9,749 bases of DNA, from assembly GCA_012520835.1 (NCBI GenBank), contig JAAYNN010000123.1, positions 1-9,749 of the forward strand. The letters are read 5' to 3'. A model generated the notes under the pieces. The model did no database searches. It had not been told where the DNA came from and saw only the letters and a list, made by a program, of their open reading frames with translations. Below are positions 1 through 6,509 of this stretch, one piece after another. Source of the stretch: Dehalococcoidales bacterium. GTDB taxonomy: Bacteria; Chloroflexota; Dehalococcoidia; Dehalococcoidales; UBA5627. Made by a program: the position numbers and the translations under genes. The stretch's first letter is position 1, and each line of letters begins with the position of its first letter.

Positions 1-1
1 A

Positions 2-88
2 GGAGAAATTACTTCAAGTGCTACGAGTATTTACAATAAAAACGCAATTGAGCTTATTGTTAAAGAAATTAGAAGCCTAGCAAAATGA
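2..88 (+). CDS. C-terminal end of an unidentified protein (5' truncated by window edge)
   Basis: The reading frame from base 2 is open for 28 codons and ends at a TGA at 86-88. The residues visible include SIYNKNAIELIVKEIRSLAK, a charged, helix-prone tail. Its stop overlaps the hsdR ATG as ATGA, the usual sign of translational coupling in one operon. By position it should belong to the restriction-modification locus (specificity subunit, methylase or an accessory gene). The tail does not look to me like the coiled C-terminus typical of HsdS, so I leave the function unassigned. It could also be a cargo gene placed between hsdS and hsdR. The frame and stop are clear; the identity is unknown. 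Confidence 0.6.
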   Translation, partial: GEITSSATSIYNKNAIELIVKEIRSLAK

Positions 89-3000
89 CAGCTTTTACCG
101 AATCAGAAATAGAAGTTTTTTCGCTTGATGAACTCAAGAAGGCAGGGTTTACCTATTTTGCAGGTCCATCGCTGGCACCGGATGAAGGCATGCCCTCATT
201 TATTGAAGCTATTCCACCTCCATACGGCATCCCCGAAAAACGCGAAAGCTATGGGGAAGTTGTCTTAAAGCATACGCTGGAAAAAGCGATTAAAAAGCTG
301 AATCCTTCGATTCCGGAATCAGCACGACAGGAAGCCCTTAAAAAAGTGCTGACTGTATATTCCCCGCAGCTTATCGATGCCAACGAAGCCTTTCATAAAA
401 TGCTTACCGAGGGTGTCCCCGTAACAATCCGGAAGGATGGGCAGGAACGCGGAGAACGCATCTGGCTGGTGGATTTCCAGGAGCCGGATAATAATGTCTT
501 CTTTGCCATAAATCAGTTTACCGTAGAGGAGCGCAACCAGAACAAACGCCCGGATATCATCTTATTTGTAAACGGATTGCCACTGGTTGTGATGGAGCTT
601 AAAAATCCGGCGGATGAGCAGGCAACCGTGCGCAAGGCTTACGACCAGATTCAAACCTATAAAACGGTAATACCGACCCTATTCTACTATAATGTCTTTT
701 GCGTGATATCCGATGGGCTGGAAGCCAGAGCCGGCACTATTTCATCGGCTTTCAGCCGCTTTCAGTCATGGAAAACGATTGATGGCAGCAAAGAAGCCTC
801 TGCCAACATAAGCCAGATCGAAATATTAATCAAGGGCATGCTTAACAGGGAAACATTCTTAGACCTGACAAGAAACTTTATCGTCTTCGAAAAAGACAAA
901 AAGACTGATACCAAAACCGGATTGACACATATAGAGAATGTGAAAAAACTGGCAGCCTATCACCAGTATTATGCGGTAAATAAAGCCGTCGAAAGCACAG
1001 CCCGGGCTGTATCTGAAAAAGGCAATCGCAAGGCTGGTGTTATCTGGCATACACAGGGTTCGGGCAAAAGCCTGTCAATGGTATTTTATACCGGTAAACT
1101 GATTCATAATCTGAATAATCCCACAATTGTGGTTATTACCGACCGCAACGACCTTGACCAGCAGCTTTTCGATACCTTTGCCGCTTCAACAAGCCTTTTA
1201 GCACAACCCCCAGTGCAAGCCGAATCGAGAGACCATTTGAAAGAACTGCTCAAGGTGGCTTCCGGCGGTATTGTCTTTACTACTATCCAGAAGTTCTTCC
1301 CTGAGAACAGCCAATCGGAATACGACCTGCTTTCGGAACGCCGTAATATTATTGTTATTGCCGATGAAGCACACCGCACGCAATACGGCTTTCAGGCCAA
1401 ATTTGTCGATACAAAAGACACCGAAGGAAAGCTGAACGGCAAGCGTATAGCATACGGTTTTGCCAAATATATGCGGGATGCAATACCCAACGCAACTTTT
1501 ATCGGTTTCACCGGCACACCGATAGAGAGCACCGATATCAATACTCCGGCAGTGTTCGGTAATTATATTGATATTTACGATATCGCTCAGTCGGTAGAAG
1601 ATGGGGCTACGGTAAAGATTTATTATGAAAGCCGGCTTGCTAAAGTAAACCTGACCGCAGATGGGAAAAGGCTGATAGAAGAACTGGACCGGGAGATGAC
1701 GGATGACGGCGCTCCCGAAACACAGAAAGCCAAAGCAAGATGGACAAAACTTGAAGCAATAGTCGGGCATCCGCAAAGGTTGAAGAACCTGGCACAGGAT
1801 ATAGTGTCGCACTTCGAAAAACGCACCGCAGTTTTCGAGGGCAAAGCCATGATAGTAACCATGAGCCGGCGTATAGCAGTTGCCCTCTATGACGAGATAA
1901 TCAAACTACGCCCTGAATGGCATAGCGAAGACCTGAAGAAGGGAACGATTAAGGTGGTAATGACTTCATCTTCATCCGATAAAATGGAGTACGACCCCGA
2001 AGACCCGGAGGGGCTGATAATACCTGCCTGTCATAGAACAAACAAGGAAGACCGCCGCTTGCTTTCAGAACGCATGAAAGACCCGCAGGACTCGCTGAAA
2101 CTGGCAATAGTGCGCGATATGTGGCTGACCGGTTTTGATGTGCCCTGCTTGCATACTCTTTACATTGACAAATTGATGAAAGGGCATACCCTGATGCAAG
2201 CCATTGCCCGCGTCAACCGTGTTTTCGGAGATGATAAAAAGGGCGGTCTTGTCGTTGACTATATAGGGATTGGCCCGGCATTGAAAGAAGCGATGAGTTT
2301 CTACGCCAGTTCCGGCGGCAAGGGAGATGCTATAGAAACTCAGGGAAAAGCCCTGGAAATGCTTATAGAAAAAATAGAAGTAGTCCGCCAGATGTTTTAT
2401 GGATTTGAATATAAATCGTTTTTCAGAGCCGGGACATCTGAACGCCTTTCTATCATTCTTGAAGCAGGAGAGTTCATTCTTTCGAAGGAACAGGGGAAAG
2501 AAAGGTTTCTTAAAGAATCCACCGCTCTCTTAAAATTGTTTGCGCTTGCGGTTCCGCACGAAGACGCCCTGGCTTTAAATGATGAAATCGGATTCTTTCA
2601 GTCGGTCAGAGCCAGACTGCTTAAATTCGAATTGGATGGCGGACACGATACAAAGAAAAATTATGAAACGGCTATCCGCCAGATTGTGAATCAGGCAGTG
2701 GAATCCACACAGGTAATCGATATCTTCGATGCTGCTGGAATTAAAAAGCCGGATATTTCATTGTTATCGGAAGAATTTCTCCAGGACGTAAAAGAGATGG
2801 AGCATAAAAACCTCGGCTTTGAACTCCTGAAGAAGATTCTGAATGACGAAATCAAGGTACGGCTAAAATTCAACATCACTGAAGGTAAAAAGCTGCTGGA
2901 TATGCTGGAGACTTCCATAAAGAAGTACCAGAATAACCTTTTAACAACGGCAGAAATTATCGAAGAACTGGTGCAAATTGCCAGGGAGATTCGCAATGTC

Positions 3001-3312
3001 GACGGGCTGGCAGAGAAATTAAAACTTAACAAAGATGAGTTCGCTTTCTATACTGCCCTAGAAGCCAACGACAGTGCTGTAAAAGTACTGGGAGATGAAA
3101 TATTGAAAAAAATCGCCCGCGAGATAGCCGATAAGGTAAGGAAAAACGCAACAATCGACTGGACGATGAAAGAAAGCGCCCGGGCAAAACTGATGGTTAT
3201 AGTCAGGCGCACTTTAAATAAATACGGGTACCCTCCTGATAAACAACAAAAAGCAGTAGATACGGTTCTCAAACAAGCTGAGGTAATGGCGGACTACTGG
3301 GTAGAGCAATAG
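85..3312 (+). CDS. hsdR: Type I restriction endonuclease, R (motor/nuclease) subunit HsdR
   Basis: This is the DNA-translocating and cleaving subunit of a type I restriction complex, acting with HsdM and HsdS on unmethylated foreign DNA. Visible domains: an N-terminal RecB-like nuclease with PD at 156-157, ELK at 171-173 and a QxxxY motif at 188-192; a superfamily 2 helicase core with Walker A GSGKS at 325-329, DEAH at 427-430, TGTP at 476-479, LTGFDVP at 681-687 and QAIARVNR at 705-712. After about residue 760 comes a long, charged, mostly helical region like the HsdR C-terminal domain that binds the methyltransferase core. At 1075 residues it is of normal length, with all key motifs present and no frameshift. 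The chosen ATG overlaps the preceding stop by 4 bases. There is no strong ribosome binding site, so coupled translation is likely. hsdM and hsdS are not in the window and presumably lie to the left. Confidence 0.96.
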   Translation: MTAFTESEIEVFSLDELKKAGFTYFAGPSLAPDEGMPSFIEAIPPPYGIPEKRESYGEVVLKHTLEKAIKKLNPSIPESARQEALKKVLTVYSPQLIDANEAFHKMLTEGVPVTIRKDGQERGERIWLVDFQEPDNNVFFAINQFTVEERNQNKRPDIILFVNGLPLVVMELKNPADEQATVRKAYDQIQTYKTVIPTLFYYNVFCVISDGLEARAGTISSAFSRFQSWKTIDGSKEASANISQIEILIKGMLNRETFLDLTRNFIVFEKDKKTDTKTGLTHIENVKKLAAYHQYYAVNKAVESTARAVSEKGNRKAGVIWHTQGSGKSLSMVFYTGKLIHNLNNPTIVVITDRNDLDQQLFDTFAASTSLLAQPPVQAESRDHLKELLKVASGGIVFTTIQKFFPENSQSEYDLLSERRNIIVIADEAHRTQYGFQAKFVDTKDTEGKLNGKRIAYGFAKYMRDAIPNATFIGFTGTPIESTDINTPAVFGNYIDIYDIAQSVEDGATVKIYYESRLAKVNLTADGKRLIEELDREMTDDGAPETQKAKARWTKLEAIVGHPQRLKNLAQDIVSHFEKRTAVFEGKAMIVTMSRRIAVALYDEIIKLRPEWHSEDLKKGTIKVVMTSSSSDKMEYDPEDPEGLIIPACHRTNKEDRRLLSERMKDPQDSLKLAIVRDMWLTGFDVPCLHTLYIDKLMKGHTLMQAIARVNRVFGDDKKGGLVVDYIGIGPALKEAMSFYASSGGKGDAIETQGKALEMLIEKIEVVRQMFYGFEYKSFFRAGTSERLSIILEAGEFILSKEQGKERFLKESTALLKLFALAVPHEDALALNDEIGFFQSVRARLLKFELDGGHDTKKNYETAIRQIVNQAVESTQVIDIFDAAGIKKPDISLLSEEFLQDVKEMEHKNLGFELLKKILNDEIKVRLKFNITEGKKLLDMLETSIKKYQNNLLTTAEIIEELVQIAREIRNVDGLAEKLKLNKDEFAFYTALEANDSAVKVLGDEILKKIAREIADKVRKNATIDWTMKESARAKLMVIVRRTLNKYGYPPDKQQKAVDTVLKQAEVMADYWVEQ

Positions 3313-3322
3313 TTAATAATTT

Positions 3323-3349
3323 GGTTATCAGTATCCTCTCTGATAATCC
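3323..3349. terminator. Hairpin between convergent hsdR and queA, possible terminator
   Basis: An inverted repeat, GGTTATCAG at 3323-3331 and CTGATAATCC at 3340-3349, can form 9 base pairs with one bulged T and an 8-base loop. It begins 11 bases after the hsdR stop, where a terminator is expected. There is no clean run of T on either side, so it is not a canonical intrinsic terminator. It could still stabilise the 3' end of the mRNA. The rest of the 147-base spacer is AT-rich and shows no ORF or other clear signal. I saw no better terminator for queA on the minus strand. Confidence 0.35.
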
Positions 3350-3459
3350 GGTTTAACAAGCTATAAGATATGTCACCGTCCTTCTTTGTTCACTGGCTAT
3401 CTTTGCAATTGATATTTCTTCTAAACTTCATTTAAGCTGTCACCGATAAATTTTTCCGC

Positions 3460-4515
3460 TCAGATAATCAGCATAGCATCGCCGAAGCTGTAAAAGCGAT
3501 AGTTCTGCTCAATGGCTTCCTGATAAGCCTTTTTCATCAGTTCGATACCACCGAAGGCGCTTACCAGCATCAGCAAGGTCGATTTCGGCAGGTGAAAATT
3601 GGTAATCATGGCATCGGGGATGAGGAATTTATATCCCGGCAGGATAAAAAGGTTCACCCAGCCTTCGAACGGGTCAAGGGAAGCGTTTTTACTGATGCCG
3701 GCGGCATACTCGACCAGCCTGACCGATGTCGTTCCCACGCAGATAACCCTTCTGCCTTCCCGCTTGGCACGTGACACCTCATCGGCTGCTTCCCTGCTGA
3801 TACAGCCGTATTCGCAATGCATTTTATGCTGGCTGAGGTCTTCGCCCTGCACCGGACGGAAGGTATCCAACCCGACATGCAGGGTGGTAAAGAGGCACTT
3901 GATTCCGTTATTACGCAACTTATCTATAAGCCCGGGAGTAAAATGCAGCCCGGCAGTCGGTGCGGCGGCGCTTCCGGTCCTGTTAATATCGGCATAGATA
4001 GTCTGATACCTTTCGGGATTCCCTAAAGGTGTATGAATATAGGGAGGAAGCGGCATTTTCCCCAGAACAGGCAGATATTTCTCATCCGAAAAGCGCACCA
4101 GCTTGATGCCCTCGTCTTTATCATCCGCTATTTCGGCAAAAACCGGAGGGATTATTTCTTCCGGCGGGAGTGACTCGTTATACAGTTCAATTTTAGTGCC
4201 GAGTCTGACCCGTTTGCCCGGTTTTACCAGCGCTTCCCATAAACCGTCCTGCATATGCTTTAAAAGCAGCAGTTCTACTTTTCCGCCTGTTTCAGGCTTG
4301 ATGCCCTTAAGACGCGCCGGCATGACGCGGCTGTCATTGAAGACCAGCACATCGCCGGCTCTGAAGTACCGGCAGATATCGGAAAAGGCATTGACATGTG
4401 TGATTGTGGAATCACTGCGGTTGACCACCAGCAGACGCGAAGTATCCCTTGGTTCTAGCGGTGTCTGGGCAATCATCTCCTGAGGCAGAAAATAATCGAA
4501 ATCGCTGGTTTTCAC
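3460..4515 (-). CDS. queA: tRNA preQ1(34) S-adenosylmethionine ribosyltransferase-isomerase QueA
   Basis: QueA transfers and isomerises the ribosyl part of SAM onto preQ1 at the wobble base of tRNAs with GUN anticodons, giving epoxyqueuosine in the cytoplasm. The 351-residue protein is of normal family length and shows family signatures: DFDYFLPQ at 5-12, VFNDSRVMPARL at 58-69, GSAAAPTAGLHFT at 181-193, HVGLDTFRPV at 203-212, GTTSVR at 251-256, TNFHLPKSTLLMLVSAF at 325-341 and a YSFGDAMLI ending. The start codon is GTG at 4515. It is preferred because the family-typical DFDY motif follows immediately and no ATG lies just upstream. Only a weak purine stretch (AGAAAG) precedes it. The gene lies 22 bases downstream of metF on the same strand and is probably co-transcribed with it. 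SAM, its substrate, depends on methyl groups from MetF. Other queuosine genes are not in the window. Confidence 0.97.
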   Translation of the reverse strand: MKTSDFDYFLPQEMIAQTPLEPRDTSRLLVVNRSDSTITHVNAFSDICRYFRAGDVLVFNDSRVMPARLKGIKPETGGKVELLLLKHMQDGLWEALVKPGKRVRLGTKIELYNESLPPEEIIPPVFAEIADDKDEGIKLVRFSDEKYLPVLGKMPLPPYIHTPLGNPERYQTIYADINRTGSAAAPTAGLHFTPGLIDKLRNNGIKCLFTTLHVGLDTFRPVQGEDLSQHKMHCEYGCISREAADEVSRAKREGRRVICVGTTSVRLVEYAAGISKNASLDPFEGWVNLFILPGYKFLIPDAMITNFHLPKSTLLMLVSAFGGIELMKKAYQEAIEQNYRFYSFGDAMLII

Positions 4516-4537
4516 GAATGTACTTTCTATATGCGAA

Positions 4538-5407
4538 TCAACGACTGATTCTTTTAAATACTTCTATTACAGGCTCTGGCCTATTCAAAGTAAAAATATG
4601 CAAACCGGGCGCTCCGCCTTCGAGCAAGCCGTTAAACTGCTCTGCCGCATAATCGATGCCAGCCTTATAAGTCGCTTCGTCATCGCCGTCCAGAGGAGCA
4701 AAAACGTCGTGCACTTTTTGCGGTACGGTTGCCCCACAAGCTTTCGAAAAAGTAAGCAGTTTTTGATAATTGTTGATTATCATCACACCCGGAATGATGC
4801 GCGCCGTTACTCCTGTTGCGCGAATTCTTTTTACATACTCGAAATATTCGCTGTTTTCGAAAAACATCTGGGTCAGGACGAAATCGCCGCCGGAATCCAG
4901 TTTTTTCTTCAAATACTTCGAATCAAGCGCCTTATCGGGGCAATTTATATGGGCCTCAGGGAATCTGGCCACCCCGATGCTGAAAAAATCCTTATGCTCA
5001 CGTATCATTTCAATAAGCTGATAACAGTATTCACATCCATCCAGAGCCGGCTGCCATATATCGTCACCGGCAGGCGGGTCGCCGCGTAATGCCAGTATAT
5101 TGCAGATATCTTTGTCCCTGATTTCCTTTATCTTTTCCTTTAATTCATCACGGCTGTAACCGACACATGAAAGATGATGCATTGTCGGCACATTAAAACG
5201 CTTTTGGAACTGTTCCACGATATCGGTGGTCAGCGTGCGGGTAGAGCCTCCGGCGCCGTATGTCACCGAGAACCAGTCGGGATTGAGTTTAGCCAGGGCC
5301 CCGGCTGTTTCGTAAAGTTTCACCATGCCCCGCTCCGTTTTTGCGGGAGAGAATTCAAATGAAAAGGTCCGATCTTTTTGGGTGAAAATATCCGTTATCT
5401 TCTTCAT
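4538..5407 (-). CDS. metF: 5,10-methylenetetrahydrofolate reductase
   Basis: The enzyme reduces 5,10-methylene-THF to 5-methyl-THF with a flavin cofactor, feeding methionine synthesis and, in some anaerobes, the methyl branch of the Wood-Ljungdahl pathway. The 289 residues match the single-domain bacterial form, a TIM barrel. Visible signatures are FSFEFSPAKTERG at 15-27 (Glu18 aligns with the catalytic acid), SVTYGAGGSTR at 47-57, HLSCVGYSRDEL at 78-89, LALRGDPP at 105-112 (Asp110 aligns with the flavin/folate-binding Asp), GVARFPEAH at 145-153 and LTQMFFE at 178-184. The ATG at 5407 is supported by AGGAG seven bases upstream. It is the first gene of a minus-strand pair with queA and is divergent from surE. 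No SAM riboswitch or other leader is visible, because the inferred 5' UTR is only about 12 bases. Whether the electron donor is NADH or another carrier cannot be told from sequence. Confidence 0.96.
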   Translation of the reverse strand: MKKITDIFTQKDRTFSFEFSPAKTERGMVKLYETAGALAKLNPDWFSVTYGAGGSTRTLTTDIVEQFQKRFNVPTMHHLSCVGYSRDELKEKIKEIRDKDICNILALRGDPPAGDDIWQPALDGCEYCYQLIEMIREHKDFFSIGVARFPEAHINCPDKALDSKYLKKKLDSGGDFVLTQMFFENSEYFEYVKRIRATGVTARIIPGVMIINNYQKLLTFSKACGATVPQKVHDVFAPLDGDDEATYKAGIDYAAEQFNGLLEGGAPGLHIFTLNRPEPVIEVFKRISR

Positions 5408-5414
5408 GTTTATA

Positions 5415-5419
5415 CTCCT
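5415..5419 (-). promoter_or_regulatory. Ribosome binding site of metF
   Basis: AGGAG on the minus strand lies 7 bases before the ATG at 5407. It is a good Shine-Dalgarno match and fixes the metF start. Confidence 0.8.
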
Positions 5420-5426
5420 GTAGTCT

Positions 5427-5455
5427 AGTATAACAATAATTCATACTTAAAGAAA
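5427..5455 (-). promoter_or_regulatory. Candidate metF-queA promoter (extended -10)
   Basis: Read on the minus strand, TGTTATACT (5435-5427) is an extended -10 with TATACT close to consensus. The -35 region 17 bases upstream (TTTCTT, 5455-5450) is a poor match, which extended -10 promoters tolerate. Transcription would start near 5420, giving a leader of about 12 bases that still contains the ribosome binding site. Prediction from sequence only. Confidence 0.4.
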
Positions 5456-5479
5456 ATGGGACACTTTTTTCATCACTGT

Positions 5480-5508
5480 TTGTCGTTGCAGGGTGCTTCT
5501 GCTAAACT
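5480..5508 (+). promoter_or_regulatory. Candidate surE promoter (extended -10)
   Basis: TTGTCG at 5480-5485 (4 of 6 to consensus) is followed after exactly 17 bases by TAAACT at 5503-5508. The TGC just before it makes an extended -10. Transcription would start near 5515, leaving about 12 bases before the surE ATG. It lies back to back with the metF promoter in a 119-base divergent region. Prediction from sequence only. Confidence 0.42.
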
Positions 5509-5526
5509 TTAATAACTGAGATAATA

Positions 5527-6306
5527 ATGAATATACTGCTTTCAAACGATGACGGAATCCTCTCTCCCGGACTATGGGCACTGGTTAAAGAACTACACGG
5601 AATTGCCGAAATTACAGTGGTGGCTCCGGACCGCGAACAGAGCGCCACCGGCACCATGGTAACATTACGCCAGCCCCTGCGCGTCCACAAAATTACGCCG
5701 CTGATACAGGGAATAGATACCTATGCCGTCGAAGGCACACCCGGCGACAGCGTTATTGTCGCTCTTGAGATGGTTGTTAAGGAAAAGCCCGGCCTGGTTA
5801 TTTCCGGCATCAACCAGGGACTGAACACCGGCGATGATGTCTTGATTTCAGGAACGGTAGGCGCCGCACTGCAGGGTTATTTACGGGATGTTCCCGCCAT
5901 AGCCGTCTCGGTATTGAATTATAATAATGATAATATCGATAACGCAGCACGACTGGTCAGATGTATTGCTGAAAAGTTTAAAGATAAAAGCTTATCCGGC
6001 GAGTTCTTTTTAAATATCAATATCCCCGATTACCCGATTAATGAAATAAACGGCATTCAAATTACCCGCCAGGCGCATAAGACCCATATCGATACCGTCA
6101 GGGAAGGGCATGACGGTAAACACGAATACTACTGGCTGGTACGCCGACAACTGAATAATGACATGGAAAAAGATACCGATATCTATGCCCTGAAGGGAAA
6201 ATATATTTCAATCACCCCCTTAAATGAAACGCTCTTCCAGAGGAAGGCGAGCGGACTTAATGAAGTACTCTGCAGCGAAATCTTCAAGAAGATTAAAGGT
6301 CGCTAA
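5527..6306 (+). CDS. surE: 5'/3'-nucleotidase SurE
   Basis: SurE is a metal-dependent phosphatase that removes 5' or 3' phosphates from nucleoside monophosphates, and in some species from short polyphosphate; it is linked to stationary-phase survival. The 259-residue protein opens with MNILLSNDDGILSPG, the family signature. Expected metal ligands are present: Asp8, Asp9, Ser39 (in PDREQSATG) and Asn96 (in SGINQGLNTGDD). The SGTVGAALQG segment at 108-117 is also typical. The ATG at 5527 is preferred because the Asp-Asp motif must lie close to the N-terminus. The Shine-Dalgarno is weak, only GAG six bases upstream. surE is not paired here with pcm, as it is in many Proteobacteria, but stands alone between metF and the pantothenate leader. 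No terminator is visible after it, so some read-through into the leader is possible. Confidence 0.96.
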   Translation: MNILLSNDDGILSPGLWALVKELHGIAEITVVAPDREQSATGTMVTLRQPLRVHKITPLIQGIDTYAVEGTPGDSVIVALEMVVKEKPGLVISGINQGLNTGDDVLISGTVGAALQGYLRDVPAIAVSVLNYNNDNIDNAARLVRCIAEKFKDKSLSGEFFLNINIPDYPINEINGIQITRQAHKTHIDTVREGHDGKHEYYWLVRRQLNNDMEKDTDIYALKGKYISITPLNETLFQRKASGLNEVLCSEIFKKIKGR

Positions 6307-6332
6307 ACCACAGATACACCTTCAACAATAAT

Positions 6333-6361
6333 TTGACATATACCGACAGGCTTTATACAAT
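6333..6361 (+). promoter_or_regulatory. Strong sigma-70-type promoter of the pantothenate operon
   Basis: A perfect TTGACA at 6333-6338 and TACAAT at 6356-6361 (5 of 6) are separated by exactly 17 bases. This is the best promoter in the window. Transcription would start near 6368, about 140 bases before the first coding ATG at 6510, leaving a long leader with folded RNA. A strong constitutive promoter followed by a terminator is typical of control by attenuation. Confidence 0.75.
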
Positions 6362-6370
6362 TAAATTATA

Positions 6371-6387
6371 GCCATCGACCTTATGGC
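6371..6387 (+). other. 5' hairpin of the pantothenate operon leader
   Basis: GCCAT at 6371-6375 and ATGGC at 6383-6387 can form a 5 bp stem with a 7-base loop at the predicted 5' end of the leader RNA. It lacks bulged adenines, so it does not look like a second copy of the downstream pan-like hairpin. A longer-range helix pairing 6390-6397 with 6449-6456 (including two G-U pairs) could enclose the next domain. The role is unknown; it may simply protect the transcript 5' end. Confidence 0.35.
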
Positions 6388-6420
6388 GGTGAGCTTGTTA
6401 AGGAAATAACCGGTATATAT

Positions 6421-6446
6421 CGCTTGGATCGAATTCGACCGAGACG
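6421..6446 (+). promoter_or_regulatory. Candidate pan RNA motif (putative riboswitch) in the pantothenate leader
   Basis: The segment folds into a hairpin with three helices and two single bulged adenines on opposite strands. 6421-6422 pairs with 6445-6446. After a bulged A at 6444, CTTGG at 6423-6427 pairs with CCGAG at 6439-6443 (one G-U). After a bulged A at 6428, TCG at 6429-6431 pairs with CGA at 6436-6438, around an AATT loop. From memory, the published pan motif is a hairpin with two conserved bulged A residues found upstream of panB, panC or panD genes, which fits the shape and position here. I could not compare it with the actual covariance model. CTTG at 6423-6426 can also pair with CAAG at 6449-6452, a possible switch. 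The ligand, if any, is not something I can state. Confidence 0.6.
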
Positions 6447-6455
6447 CGCAAGTTT

Positions 6456-6488
6456 AAACCTTCTCGCTGTTTCGAAGAAGGTTTTTTT
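6456..6488 (+). terminator. Intrinsic terminator in the leader of the pantothenate operon
   Basis: AAACCTTCT at 6456-6464 and AGAAGGTTT at 6476-6484 form a perfect 9 bp stem. CG at 6465-6466 and 6473-6474 can add two more pairs past one bulged base. Seven T residues at 6482-6488 follow directly. This is a textbook rho-independent terminator, yet it sits after the operon promoter and only 21 bases before the first ATG. It is therefore more likely an attenuator than the terminator of surE, which ends 150 bases earlier with a strong promoter in between. Confidence 0.8.
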
Positions 6489-6498
6489 ATTTAAGGCC

Positions 6499-6503
6499 GG
6501 GGA
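6499..6503 (+). promoter_or_regulatory. Ribosome binding site of the first pantothenate-operon gene
   Basis: GGGGA lies 6 bases before the ATG at 6510 and just after the attenuator T-run. It is therefore outside the terminator stem, which suggests control of transcription rather than direct masking of the ribosome site. Confidence 0.6.
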
Positions 6504-6509
6504 AATATA

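Noticed and set aside
1198..1812. 204-codon minus-strand ORF inside hsdR
   Set aside because: It lies wholly antisense to a gene with all helicase motifs, shows no family resemblance and has low-complexity composition; a shadow ORF.
3371..3445. TGTCACCG repeated at 3371 and 3438 as possible attachment-site or CRISPR-like repeats
   Set aside because: Only 8 bases, two copies, not flanking a mobile gene; compatible with chance.
5408..5526. SAM or folate riboswitch upstream of metF
   Set aside because: The 119-base divergent region with a promoter near the start codon leaves no room for an aptamer, and no conserved core was seen.
6371..6446. tRNA or T-box-like leader
   Set aside because: No cloverleaf can be drawn, there is no CCA end or T-box consensus, and the TCGAATTCGA palindrome is better explained as the tip of the bulged hairpin.
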